The notes under the pieces are model-generated. The model was not told where the DNA came from, did no database searches, and saw nothing but the letters and a program-made list of their open reading frames with translations. Shown here piece by piece: positions 20,970-29,104 of a stretch of DNA of 64,000 bases; position 1 is the stretch's first letter; each line of letters starts with the position of its first letter. The position numbers were made by a program, and so were the translations under genes. The DNA is from Mycobacterium senriense (GTDB taxonomy: Bacteria > Actinomycetota > Actinomycetes > Mycobacteriales > Mycobacteriaceae). The DNA lies in NCBI RefSeq assembly GCF_019668465.1, contig NZ_AP024828.1, positions 2,542,001-2,606,000 of the forward strand, written 5' to 3'.

Positions 20970-22138
20970 TGTTGTCGGGTAAGGCTGCGATCGTCGGCAT
21001 CGGCGCCACCGACTTCTCCAAGGACTCCGGCCGCAGCGAGCTGCGACTGGCGGCCGAGGCGGTCCTGGATGCGCTGGACGACGCGGGGTTGAGTCCCTCG
21101 GACGTCGACGGGCTGACCACGTTCACCATGGACACCAATAACGAGACCGCGGTGGCGCGGGCGGCCGGCATCGGTGACCTGGAGTTCTTCTCACAGATCG
21201 GATACGGCGGCGGCGCCGCGTGCGCGACCGTCCAGCAGGCGGCGATCGCCGTGGCCACCGGGGTGGCCGACGTCGTCGTCGCATACCGGGCGTTCAACGA
21301 GCGCTCCGGCATGCGGTTCGGTCAGGTGCAGACCCGCCTGGTGGGAAACGCCGGCGTGCAGGCTGATTCGACGGCGGCGGACAACTCCTTCTCCTACCCG
21401 CACGGGCTTTCCACGCCGGCCGCGCAGGTCGCCATGATCGCGCAGCGCTACATGCACCTGTCCGGTGCGACCAGCCGGGACTTCGGTGCGATTTCGGTGG
21501 CCGACCGCAAGCATGCGGCCAAGAACCCGAAGGCGTATTTCTACGAGAAGCCGATAACCATTGAGGACCACCAGAATTCGCGGTGGATCGCCGAGCCGCT
21601 GCGGCTGCTGGATTGCTGTCAGGAGACCGACGGCGCCGTCGCGATCGTGGTGACGTCTCCGGAGCGCGCGAAGGATCTCAAGCAGCGACCGGCGATCATC
21701 GAGGCGGCGGCCCAGGGCTCCAGCCCCGATCAGTACACGATGGTCAGCTACTACCGGCCCGAGCTCGGCCTGCCCGAGATGGGAGTCGTGGGCCGGCAGC
21801 TCTGGGGGCAGTCAGGGTTGAAGCCGACCGACATTCAGACCGCGATCCTGTACGACCACTTCACGCCGTTCACGCTGATTCAGTTGGAAGAGTTGGGATT
21901 CTGCGGCAAGGGCGAGGCCAAGGACTTCATCGCCGACGGTGCCATCGAGATCGGTGGGCGACTGCCGATCAACACCCATGGTGGCCAACTCGGCGAGGCC
22001 TACATTCACGGCATGAACGGCATCGCCGAGGGGGTGCGGCAACTGCGGGGCACCTCAGTCAATCCGGTGCCCGACGTCGAGCACGTCCTCGTCACCGCCG
22101 GAACCGGTGTGCCGACGTCGGGCTTGATCCTGGGCTGA
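20969..22138 (+). CDS. ltp2: Ltp2, thiolase-fold steroid aldolase
   Basis: 389-residue thiolase-superfamily protein of the SCP-x/lipid-transfer type. With the DUF35 domain of ChsH2 it performs the retro-aldol cleavage that releases propionyl-CoA and leaves the 17-keto steroid. Seen: thiolase scaffold but no nucleophilic Cys in the usual loop (GYGGGAACATVQQA is shifted), EEDG-type catalysis replaced by tyrosine-bearing GRLPINTHGGQLGEAYIHG. Start ATG 20969 overlaps the chsH1 stop. Last gene of the igr operon; a palindromic element follows 48 nt after the stop. Confidence 0.92.
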   Translation: MLSGKAAIVGIGATDFSKDSGRSELRLAAEAVLDALDDAGLSPSDVDGLTTFTMDTNNETAVARAAGIGDLEFFSQIGYGGGAACATVQQAAIAVATGVADVVVAYRAFNERSGMRFGQVQTRLVGNAGVQADSTAADNSFSYPHGLSTPAAQVAMIAQRYMHLSGATSRDFGAISVADRKHAAKNPKAYFYEKPITIEDHQNSRWIAEPLRLLDCCQETDGAVAIVVTSPERAKDLKQRPAIIEAAAQGSSPDQYTMVSYYRPELGLPEMGVVGRQLWGQSGLKPTDIQTAILYDHFTPFTLIQLEELGFCGKGEAKDFIADGAIEIGGRLPINTHGGQLGEAYIHGMNGIAEGVRQLRGTSVNPVPDVEHVLVTAGTGVPTSGLILG

Positions 22139-22186
22139 GTGGCCCTTGGGCGCGAGTGTGCGGCCCGCGGATGCGTCTCTGTACGC

Positions 22187-22242
22187 CGAGTGTGAAGTTA
22201 GTTCCACGCTCGCAGCCGGGTGTGAAACTAACTTCACACTCG
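22187..22242. repeat. Palindromic element, left copy
   Basis: Two 21-nt arms (22187-22207 and 22222-22242) are complementary apart from one position, separated by GCTCGCAGCCGGGT. Each arm holds a smaller palindrome of the form GTGAAnnnnnnTTCAC (imperfect in the left arm). A near-identical copy lies at 23114-23177, beyond the next gene, in the same orientation. Could also end the igr transcript. Confidence 0.85.
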
Positions 22243-22286
22243 ACGGCTGAAGTGACGCTGCGGGTGACTCGTGCGACGCTGCCGTC

Positions 22287-23126
22287 GTGGGTGAGCCCTT
22301 CCTTGGCAGCGAGGCCGTTGCTTGCGGCGCATTGACCAGAAGTCAGCTGAGTACCGGATACACAAGGCTTTTTCGAGATGTGTACGTCAGTAGGGATTGT
22401 GACGCTACTTCCGCACTGCGCGCGAAGGCCGGATGGCTGTGGACTGGGCGCAGGGGCGTGGTCGCAGGGTTCTCCGCGGCCGCACTGCATGGGAGCAAAT
22501 GGGTTGACAGCGTGACGATGGTGGACCTCATTCACGAGAACCGCCACCGTCAGGCTGGAGTTCGGGCTCACGGAGACCGTATCGAGGAAGACGAAATCGT
22601 TGTGATGGGAGGGATGCCGGTGACCTCGGCAGCCAGGACGGCCCTGGACCTCGGCTGCTGGTATCCGCTTACCGCGGCGGTGGCGGGCATCGATGCATTG
22701 GCTCGGGCAACGGGAATCGAGGGGGCCGATGTCGAGTTGCTCGCAGCAAGATACCCGGGCCGCCGAGGCATCGTACAAGCACGGCAGGCAATAGCCCTGT
22801 TCGACAGTGGGGCACAGTCTCCGAAGGAGTCTTGGCTGCGCGTTGTACTGGTCCAGGCCGGGTTACCGTCGCCTCAGACGCAGATCGCCGTCACCGATGA
22901 CTTCGGTGACCCGGTGGCTTATCTCGATATGGGCTGGGAGGAGATAAAAGTAGCGGTCGAGTACGACGGTGAACAGCACCGTAGCGATCGACGACAATAC
23001 ACTTGGGACGTCCGACGAATGGAGATGCTCGAGCGTCTCGGCTGGATCGTCATTCGAGTGGTGGCAGGAGACCGGCCTGCGGAAATCGTCCGACGTGTTC
23101 GCGCGGCTCGTGCCCGTCGAGCGTGA
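22287..23126 (+). CDS. DUF559-like protein (AbiEi-like N part, endonuclease-like C part)
   Basis: 279 residues of a family common and multi-copy in mycobacteria. Seen: an N-terminal winged-helix-like region (ALTRSQLSTGYTRLFRDVYV) as in AbiEi-type antitoxin relatives, and a C-terminal PD-(D/E)xK/Vsr-like core: SPKESWLRVVL, then YLDMGWEEIKVAVEYDGEQH and RRMEMLERLGWIVIRVVAGD. Function unknown; a nuclease is possible. GTG start. The stop codon (23124-23126) lies inside the right palindromic element, so that element encodes the end of the protein. No KstR box. M. tuberculosis has PPE63 here instead. Confidence 0.72.
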   Translation: MGEPFLGSEAVACGALTRSQLSTGYTRLFRDVYVSRDCDATSALRAKAGWLWTGRRGVVAGFSAAALHGSKWVDSVTMVDLIHENRHRQAGVRAHGDRIEEDEIVVMGGMPVTSAARTALDLGCWYPLTAAVAGIDALARATGIEGADVELLAARYPGRRGIVQARQAIALFDSGAQSPKESWLRVVLVQAGLPSPQTQIAVTDDFGDPVAYLDMGWEEIKVAVEYDGEQHRSDRRQYTWDVRRMEMLERLGWIVIRVVAGDRPAEIVRRVRAARARRA

Positions 23127-23177
23127 AGTTAGTTTCACGCTCGCAGCCGAATGTGAAACTAACTTCACGCTCGACGG
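23114..23177. repeat. Palindromic element, right copy
   Basis: Perfect inverted repeat: 25-nt arms 23114-23138 and 23153-23177 around a 14-nt spacer, each arm containing GTGAAGTTAGTTTCAC or its complement. Same orientation and nearly the same sequence as the copy at 22187. Lies between convergent genes, so it may also act as a two-way terminator. Confidence 0.87.
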
Positions 23178-23185
23178 CAAGGAGC

Positions 23186-24046
23186 CTAGGCCGGCACCAA
23201 TTCGACGCCCGACAGCACGACGGCGTTGTCGCGCGAGGGCGCGACAACGCTGGCCAGGAAGCGGCCGTTGTCCTTCCAAATGCCGACCTTGAGCGTTTCG
23301 CCGGGGAAAGCCACCCCGGCGAAACGTGCGCCGTAGGCCGCCACTGCTCCAGTATCGCCGTCGAGCAGTGCATCGGTGATCGCCTTGCAGGTCATGCCGT
23401 AGGTGCACAGCCCGTGCAGGATGGGCTGCGAAAAGCCTGCGGCAGCGGCGAATTCGGGATCGGAGTGCAGCGGGTTGCGGTCGCCGCACAGCCGGTAGAG
23501 CAGCGCCTGCTGCGGCAGAATCGGCACGTCGACCTCGAGATCGGGGGCACGGTCGGGCGCGCCGTCCGACGTCGAAGGCCCTCGCTCGCCGCCGAATCCG
23601 CCCTCGCCGCGGGCGAAGATGGACCGTCGCTGCGTCCACAGCAGCGTGCCGTCCGGCGCGGTCACCGTCGTCTCGCTCCAGATCACCGCGGCCTTGCCCT
23701 TGTCCCAGATGTCCGTGAACCGGGTGACGGCCTCGGCCGAGCCCGACGGCGGCAGCGGGGCGGGCACCTCCACGCGCTCACTGGCATGCAGCACCTTGCC
23801 CAGCTCGATGTCGATGCCCGGAAACTTGACGGTCGGCGGCTTCGTGACATGGAAGGTGGCGGCGACGTTGCCGAACGTCGGCAGCACCTGCGGGGTGTCG
23901 TCGATCAGGTAGCGCAGCTCGCGCGGGTCCATCGGATCGGCGCCGGCGCCCAGCCCGAGGTGGTAGAGCTGCACATCACTGCTGGCCCAAGAGAATTCGA
24001 TGGGATCCAGCTCGGCATTCAGGGCGACGTCTACGTCGATTGGCAT
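23186..24046 (-). CDS. hsd4B: Hsd4B-like double-hotdog MaoC hydratase (Rv3538 orthologue)
   Basis: Enoyl-CoA hydratase-2 type protein of 286 residues with two hotdog halves. Seen: the C-terminal half holds the catalytic motif LCGDRNPLHSDPEFAAAAGF (Asp and His) followed by PILHGLCTYGM; the N-terminal half (GLGAGADPMDPRELRYL) is the non-catalytic substrate-cradling repeat. Assigned to hydration of side-chain enoyl-CoA steroids; the exact cycle is uncertain. ATG 24046. It starts 5 nt after the kstD stop, so it is cotranscribed with kstD under the KstR box at 25745. Confidence 0.88.
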   Translation of the reverse strand: MPIDVDVALNAELDPIEFSWASSDVQLYHLGLGAGADPMDPRELRYLIDDTPQVLPTFGNVAATFHVTKPPTVKFPGIDIELGKVLHASERVEVPAPLPPSGSAEAVTRFTDIWDKGKAAVIWSETTVTAPDGTLLWTQRRSIFARGEGGFGGERGPSTSDGAPDRAPDLEVDVPILPQQALLYRLCGDRNPLHSDPEFAAAAGFSQPILHGLCTYGMTCKAITDALLDGDTGAVAAYGARFAGVAFPGETLKVGIWKDNGRFLASVVAPSRDNAVVLSGVELVPA

Positions 24047-24051
24047 CGCGG

Positions 24052-25743
24052 TTACCTTTCCCCGGCTCCGCCGGCTATGTGCAACGCCGCCAGGTAGCCG
24101 AACGTCATGGCCGGCCCGATGGTGCCACCCGGCCCGGGGTACGTGTGGCCCATCACCGGGGCACTGACGTTGCCTGCCGCGTAGAGGCCCTCGATGATAC
24201 TGCCGTCATCGCGCAGCGCCCGGCCGTGGATGTCGGTGCGGATGCCGCCCTTGGTGCCCAGGTCACCGGGCACCATCTTGGCCGCGTAGTACGGCGCGTG
24301 ACTGATCTCGCCGAGGTTGGGGTTCGGCTTGTTGGTCGGATCGCCGTAGTAGCGGTCGTAGGCGCTTTCGCCGCGCTGGAAGTCGGCGTCGATGCCGGAG
24401 CGGGCGAAGCCGTTGAAGCGTTCCACGGTCGCGGTGAATTCACTCACCGGAAGGCCGGCCTTCTGCGCCAGCTCCGCCAGAGTGTCGGCGGTGATGATGA
24501 CACCCGACTCCAGCCACTTACGCGGAATACGTTGTCCGGGCTGCAATCCCGCGAAGATGTAGCGGTCCCGGTACCGCTGGTCGAACACCAGCCAGGCGGG
24601 GATGTTCTCACCCGGCCCCGGCCCCTGACCGTATTCGCCGCCGTACATGTGATGGCAGGCTTCGACGTAGGGCATCGACTCGTTCATGAACCGCTTGCCC
24701 GACATGTTGACGATGATCGATCCCGGCGAGTTGCGCTCGGACAACGCGAACCACGGTGCACCTACCAGCGGGACGGTCGGTCCCCACCAGGCGTCTTCCA
24801 TGATGTCCAGTGCGGCGCCGAGCTTTTCGCCCGCCAGAATCCCGTCGCCGGTGTTAGCCACCGCGCCGACGGTCCACTCGGTGGTGATCGGTGCGCGCTG
24901 GTATTTCACCCGCATCTGTTCGTTGTGCTCGAATCCGCCCGACGCCAGGATCACGCCACGCCGGGCGCGGATCAGCTGCGGCTCGCCCGATTCGGCATCG
25001 CCGGCGCCGCGCACGTAGACGCCGCGCACCACACCGTCTTCGACGTGGAGGTCGGTGAGCGCGGTGTTGAGCACTACGGGCACCCCGGCCCGCTGCAACC
25101 CGATGCGCAGCGGCCCGATCAACGCCCGGCCCATGCCGACGAGGTTCTTGCCGGTTGCCTTGGCCCACATGGTGCGCGCCCCGACCTTCAGGCTGCGCAG
25201 CACACCGCGCGGGTGCCGCTTGAGCTGGTTCAGCCGCACGTAATCCTGTTGCATCACCACGACGTTGAGCGGGACCTTGCCGTAGGCCGGCTCCAGGCCG
25301 GCTTCGTCGGCGCCGAGCTTGCGGGCGTTGAACGGCTTCGGCTCGATCGATCGGCCCTCGGCGCGGCCGCCCGGCGACTCCGGATAGTAGTCGGAGTACT
25401 TCGGCACCCAGCACATCTTCAGCGGGGTGTGCTTCAGCACAAACGACAGCATTTCGGGGCCGCGCTCGAGGTAGGTGTCGATGCGTTCCGGCTCGACGAC
25501 GTTGCCGACGATCCCGTGCAGATAGGTGCGGGCGGCCTCGGCGGTATCGCGGACCCCGTCACGCTTGAGGACTTCGTTGTTTGGGATCCAAACGCCGCCG
25601 CCTGAGCGCGCCGTCGAACCGCCGAAGTGTGGGGCCTTCTCGATGACTACGGTGGAAAGACCCCGGTGAGCGGCGGTAAGGGCGGCCACCATGCCGGCCC
25701 CGCCGCTCCCGACCACGACGACGTCGTACTCCTGCGCTGACAT
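24052..25743 (-). CDS. kstD: KstD, 3-ketosteroid delta-1-dehydrogenase
   Basis: FAD enzyme of 563 residues that inserts the C1-C2 double bond in ring A; together with KshA hydroxylation this breaks ring B open. Seen: N-terminal dinucleotide fold VVVVGSGGAGMVAALTAA (residues 7-24), the ATP-like loop STARSGGGVWIPNN, Tyr-rich active-site stretches (SDYYPESPGG, YDRYYGDP, ISHAPYYAA) and the closing YAAGNVSAPVMGHTYPGPGGT. ATG 25743 is fixed by the FAD motif beginning at residue 7; a longer upstream reading frame exists but crosses hsaE. One nucleotide separates the start codon from a KstR box, implying a leaderless transcript. Confidence 0.95.
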   Translation of the reverse strand: MSAQEYDVVVVGSGGAGMVAALTAAHRGLSTVVIEKAPHFGGSTARSGGGVWIPNNEVLKRDGVRDTAEAARTYLHGIVGNVVEPERIDTYLERGPEMLSFVLKHTPLKMCWVPKYSDYYPESPGGRAEGRSIEPKPFNARKLGADEAGLEPAYGKVPLNVVVMQQDYVRLNQLKRHPRGVLRSLKVGARTMWAKATGKNLVGMGRALIGPLRIGLQRAGVPVVLNTALTDLHVEDGVVRGVYVRGAGDAESGEPQLIRARRGVILASGGFEHNEQMRVKYQRAPITTEWTVGAVANTGDGILAGEKLGAALDIMEDAWWGPTVPLVGAPWFALSERNSPGSIIVNMSGKRFMNESMPYVEACHHMYGGEYGQGPGPGENIPAWLVFDQRYRDRYIFAGLQPGQRIPRKWLESGVIITADTLAELAQKAGLPVSEFTATVERFNGFARSGIDADFQRGESAYDRYYGDPTNKPNPNLGEISHAPYYAAKMVPGDLGTKGGIRTDIHGRALRDDGSIIEGLYAAGNVSAPVMGHTYPGPGGTIGPAMTFGYLAALHIAGGAGER

Positions 25744-25744
25744 G

Positions 25745-25758
25745 TAGAACACGTTATA
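25745..25758. promoter_or_regulatory. KstR box between kstD and hsaE
   Basis: TAGAACACGTTATA. On the minus strand TAACGT inside the box is 7 nt before the kstD ATG, so the repressor would sit on the -10 element. Likely also controls hsaE-hsaG-hsaF, 57 nt away. Confidence 0.88.
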
Positions 25759-25815
25759 GAATTGCCCCGGGCGGCCGCTACTGGCCCGGTCGACTGTACG
25801 AGGAGACGTGAAAAA

Positions 25816-26601
25816 ATGCTCAGTGTTGCCACGCGCGACGAGCTGGCCGCCGACTTGGCGCAAGCCGAGCGGAGCGGCGAGCCGATCGCCCCGCTTACCG
25901 CCGCCTACCCGGACATCGACGTCGTCGACGCCTACGAGATTCAGCTGATCAACATCCGCCAGAGAGTCGCGGAGGGGGCCCGGGTGCTGGGCCACAAGGT
26001 TGGGCTGTCGTCGTTGGCGATCCAGCAAATGATGGGCGTCGACGAGCCGGACTACGGACATCTGCTCGACGAGATGCAGCTGTTCGAGGACACCCCGGTC
26101 GAGGCGGACCGCTACCTGTACCCCCGGGTCGAGGTCGAAGTCGGGTTCGTCCTGAACGCGGACCTGCCGGGAGCCGGCTGCACCGAGGACGACGTGCTGG
26201 CGGCCACCGAGGCGCTGGTCCCGTCGATCGAGCTGATCGACACCCGGATCACCGACTGGAAGATCGAGCTGTGCGACACCATCGCCGACAACGCGTCGTC
26301 GGCGGGTTTTGTGCTCGGTGAGGCGCGCGTTTCCCCCCGCGACATCGACGTCAAGGGGATCGACGCCGTGTTGCGCTGCAACGGTGAGGTTGTCGCGGAA
26401 GGCCGTACCGACGCGGTGCTGGGCAATCCGGTCACCGCGGTGGCCTGGCTGGCCCGCAAGGTGGACGGTTTCGGTGTCCGCCTGCGCAAAGGCGACGTCG
26501 TGCTGCCCGGATCGTGCACGCGGGCGATCGACGCGCACCCCGGTGACAATTTCGTCGCCGACTTCACGGGCCTCGGTTCGGTGCGTTTATCGTTCGAATA
26601 A
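25816..26601 (+). CDS. hsaE: HsaE, 2-hydroxypentadienoate-type hydratase
   Basis: 261-residue member of the fumarylacetoacetate-hydrolase-like hydratase family (as MhpD/BphH). Hydrates the 2-hydroxyhexa-2,4-dienoate released from rings A/B to 4-hydroxy-2-oxohexanoate. Seen: GHKVGLSSLAIQQMMGVDEPDYG near residues 57-79, metal-binding acids in PRVEVEVGFVL, and DNASSAGFVLGE. ATG 25816 follows AGGAG by 11 nt and matches the orthologue's length exactly. First of the hsaE-hsaG-hsaF set; a 53-nt AT-rich gap precedes hsaG. Confidence 0.92.
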   Translation: MLSVATRDELAADLAQAERSGEPIAPLTAAYPDIDVVDAYEIQLINIRQRVAEGARVLGHKVGLSSLAIQQMMGVDEPDYGHLLDEMQLFEDTPVEADRYLYPRVEVEVGFVLNADLPGAGCTEDDVLAATEALVPSIELIDTRITDWKIELCDTIADNASSAGFVLGEARVSPRDIDVKGIDAVLRCNGEVVAEGRTDAVLGNPVTAVAWLARKVDGFGVRLRKGDVVLPGSCTRAIDAHPGDNFVADFTGLGSVRLSFE

Positions 26602-26654
26602 GCTCGAATTAAATCGTCTAACTTAAATCTCAAACGCTTCGAAAAGGGGCAATC

Positions 26655-27587
26655 ATGCCGACTAAGGCGACTGTGGCCATTGTCGGGTCGGGGAACATCA
26701 GCACTGACCTGCTCTACAAGCTGCTCCGATCGGACTGGCTGGAACCGCGCTGGATGGTCGGCATCGACCCGGAAAGCGAGGGCTTGGCCCGGGCCCGCAA
26801 GCTGGGCCTGGAGACCACCCACGAGGGTGTCGACTGGCTGTTGGCCCAGTCGGACAAGCCCGACCTGGTGTTCGAGGCGACCAGCGCCTACGTGCACCGC
26901 GACGCCGCCCCCAAGTACGAGGCCGCCGGCATCCGGGCCATCGACCTGACGCCGGCCGCGGTGGGCCCCGCGGTGATCCCGCCTGCCAACCTGCGCCAGC
27001 ACCTGGACGCGCCGAACGTCAACATGATCACCTGCGGCGGGCAGGCGACCATCCCGATCGTCTACGCGGTGTCACGCGCGGTCGCCGACCTCGGCGGCGT
27101 GCCGTATGCCGAGATCGTCGCCTCGGTCGCCTCACTGTCGGCCGGCCCCGGCACCCGCGCCAACATCGACGAGTTCACCAAGACCACCAGCCGGGGTGTC
27201 GAGACCATCGGCGGCGCCAAACGCGGCAAGGCGATCATCATCTTGAACCCGGCGGACCCGCCGATGATCATGCGCGACACCATCTTCTGCGCCATCCCGG
27301 AGGACGCCGACCGGGACGCGATCGCCAAGTCCATCCACGACGTGGTGGCCGAGGTGCAGACCTATGTGCCGGGTTACCGGCTGCTCAACGAGCCCCAGTT
27401 CGACGACCCGTCGATCAACTCCGGCGGCCAGGCGCTGGTCACCACCTTCGTGGAGGTCGAGGGCGCCGGCGATTATCTGCCGCCATATGCGGGCAACCTG
27501 GACATCATGACCGCCGCGGCGACCAAGGTCGGCGAGGAGATCGCCAAGGAATCCTTGAGCGCGACGGCCGGAGGAGCGCAATCATGA
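26655..27587 (+). CDS. hsaG: HsaG, acylating propanal/acetaldehyde dehydrogenase
   Basis: 310 residues; oxidises the aldehyde made by HsaF to its CoA ester (propionyl-CoA) using NAD, with direct channelling from HsaF. Seen: NAD loop [11 protein letters not shown] (residues 10-20, a Ser in place of the usual Gly), acid of GIDPESEG, and nucleophile Cys127 in [16 protein letters not shown] at 26646-26649 precedes the ATG. The end overlaps the hsaF ATG by 4 nt, matching the tight protein complex. Confidence 0.92.
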   Translation: MPTKATVAIVGSGNISTDLLYKLLRSDWLEPRWMVGIDPESEGLARARKLGLETTHEGVDWLLAQSDKPDLVFEATSAYVHRDAAPKYEAAGIRAIDLTPAAVGPAVIPPANLRQHLDAPNVNMITCGGQATIPIVYAVSRAVADLGGVPYAEIVASVASLSAGPGTRANIDEFTKTTSRGVETIGGAKRGKAIIILNPADPPMIMRDTIFCAIPEDADRDAIAKSIHDVVAEVQTYVPGYRLLNEPQFDDPSINSGGQALVTTFVEVEGAGDYLPPYAGNLDIMTAAATKVGEEIAKESLSATAGGAQS

Positions 27588-28642
27588 CCACCGACATCTT
27601 CTTCAACCCGGTCTGGGACGTCCGGATGACCGACACGTCGTTGCGGGACGGCTCTCACCACAAGCGCCACCAGTTCACCGCCGACGAGGTCGGCGCCATC
27701 GTGGCCGCGCTGGACGCCGCGGGGGTGCCCGTCATCGAGGTCACCCACGGCGACGGTCTGGGCGGCTCGAGCTTCAACTACGGGTTCTCCAAGACCCCCG
27801 AGCAGGAGCTGATCAAACTGGCCGCCGAGACGGCCAAAGAAGCCAAGATCGCCTTCTTGATGCTGCCCGGCGTCGGCACCAAAGAAGACATCAAAGAGGC
27901 CCAGAACAACGGCGGCTCGATCTGCCGGATCGCCACCCACTGCACCGAAGCCGACGTGTCGATCCAGCACTTCGGGCTGGCCCGCGAACTCGGACTGGAA
28001 ACCGTCGGGTTCCTGATGATGAGCCACACCATCTCGCCCGAGAAGCTGGCCGCGCAGGCCCGCATCATGGCCGACGCGGGTTGCCAGTGCGTCTACGTGG
28101 TCGATTCGGCCGGCGCGCTGGTCCTCGAGGGCGTGCGCGACCGGGTCGCCGCGCTGGTCGCCGAGCTCGGCGACGACGCCCAGGTCGGCTTCCACGGCCA
28201 CGAGAACCTCGGGCTCGGCGTCGCCAACAGCGTCGAGGCCGTCCGGGCGGGCGCCAAGCAGATCGACGGCTCCTGCCGCCGGTTCGGCGCCGGGGCCGGT
28301 AACGCGCCCGTCGAGGCGCTGATCGGGGTGTTCGACAAGATCGGCGTGAAGACCGGGATCGACTTCTTCGACATCGCCGACGCGGCCGAAGAGGTGGTGG
28401 CCCCCGCCATGCCCGCCGAGTGCCTGCTCGACCGCAACGCCCTGATCATGGGGTACTCGGGCGTGTATTCGAGCTTCCTCAAGCACGCCATCCGCCAAGG
28501 TGAGCGCTACGGCGTCCCGCCGCATGAGCTGCTGCACCGCGCGGGCCAGCGCAAACTCATCGGCGGCCAGGAAGACCAGCTCATCGACATCGCGCTGGAG
28601 ATCAAGCGCGAGAAGGACAGCGGCGCCGCCCCCTCGCGTTGA
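27584..28642 (+). CDS. hsaF: HsaF, 4-hydroxy-2-oxoacid aldolase
   Basis: DRE-TIM metallolyase of 352 residues; splits 4-hydroxy-2-oxohexanoate to pyruvate and propanal. Seen: [18 protein letters not shown] with the metal Asp and catalytic His/Arg at residues 15-32, the second metal site HGHENLGLG, and the C-terminal Tyr-bearing communication domain ([14 protein letters not shown]). GGAGGAG about 9 nt before the ATG. Last gene of the set; the 62 nt after it hold no obvious signal. Confidence 0.93.
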   Translation: MTTDIFFNPVWDVRMTDTSLRDGSHHKRHQFTADEVGAIVAALDAAGVPVIEVTHGDGLGGSSFNYGFSKTPEQELIKLAAETAKEAKIAFLMLPGVGTKEDIKEAQNNGGSICRIATHCTEADVSIQHFGLARELGLETVGFLMMSHTISPEKLAAQARIMADAGCQCVYVVDSAGALVLEGVRDRVAALVAELGDDAQVGFHGHENLGLGVANSVEAVRAGAKQIDGSCRRFGAGAGNAPVEALIGVFDKIGVKTGIDFFDIADAAEEVVAPAMPAECLLDRNALIMGYSGVYSSFLKHAIRQGERYGVPPHELLHRAGQRKLIGGQEDQLIDIALEIKREKDSGAAPSR

Positions 28643-28704
28643 CCAGCCGGCTTCGCGGCGGCACGCACAGGCGGCGCATAGGTATCGCGAGTAGCCTGGC
28701 GCCC

Positions 28705-29016
28705 ATGAGCACATCCAAGACAGTCGGCGCCCGTCGCCGCGGGCTGTACGGCCTGCTCGCCGGGGGGTTGATGACTGCTACCGCCGCAACGGTGATCGCG
28801 CTGCCCGTGGCAGGCATAGCCAACGCGGATCCGCAATGCAATCAGGACGTGGGTTCATCCATCAACTCGTACCTGGAGAAGCACCCGGACCTCCACCAGC
28901 AGCTGCAGGCCAGGTCGCAGGCCGAGGGCGGTAACGGCAACGTCATCGACTATCTCAATCGGCATCCCGACGTCCGCCAGCACCTGATCGACCTGTCCCA
29001 CTCCTGCCCACCGTAG
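28705..29016 (+). CDS. Exported hemophore-related small protein
   Basis: 103 residues. Seen: a basic start with RRR, a hydrophobic core LLAGGLMTATAATVIALPVA and an ANA-D cleavage site, giving a signal peptide of about 41 residues; the mature part is about 62 residues with two cysteines near its ends (DPQCN and SHSCPP), probably a disulphide, and the repeated phrase HPDLHQQL / HPDVRQHL. This is the pattern of the mycobacterial hemophore-related family (Rv0203/Rv1174c type). Haem binding is not shown here. ATG 28705 gives the only sensible signal peptide. In M. tuberculosis PPE61 and PPE62 occupy this interval. Confidence 0.75.
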   Translation: MSTSKTVGARRRGLYGLLAGGLMTATAATVIALPVAGIANADPQCNQDVGSSINSYLEKHPDLHQQLQARSQAEGGNGNVIDYLNRHPDVRQHLIDLSHSCPP

Positions 29017-29080
29017 TGAGTCGGCGTCGTCGTTGAACGCTGCGGCCGACGCGCGGGAACGTTCGCCATTGACGAAAAAG

Positions 29081-29094
29081 TAGAACACGTTCTA
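29081..29094. promoter_or_regulatory. KstR box for the Rv3531c operon
   Basis: TAGAACACGTTCTA, the perfect consensus palindrome. TAGCGT at 29093-29098, overlapping its right edge, is 6 nt before the GTG at 29105, a leaderless promoter arrangement. Confidence 0.9.
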
Positions 29095-29104
29095 GCGTCT
29101 AGGC

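Noticed and set aside
22139..23185. Insertion sequence carrying the DUF559-like gene
   Set aside because: No transposase, no terminal inverted repeats of one unit, no visible target duplication; only paired palindromic elements are seen.
24040..25605. Open frame of 521 codons antisense to kstD
   Set aside because: GC-rich antisense shadow: kstD shows full FAD motifs and a KstR box, the opposite frame has no domain and Arg/His/Gln-rich composition.
25744..26538. Extended kstD frame reaching to 26538
   Set aside because: It runs antisense through hsaE; the FAD motif fixes the start at 25743.
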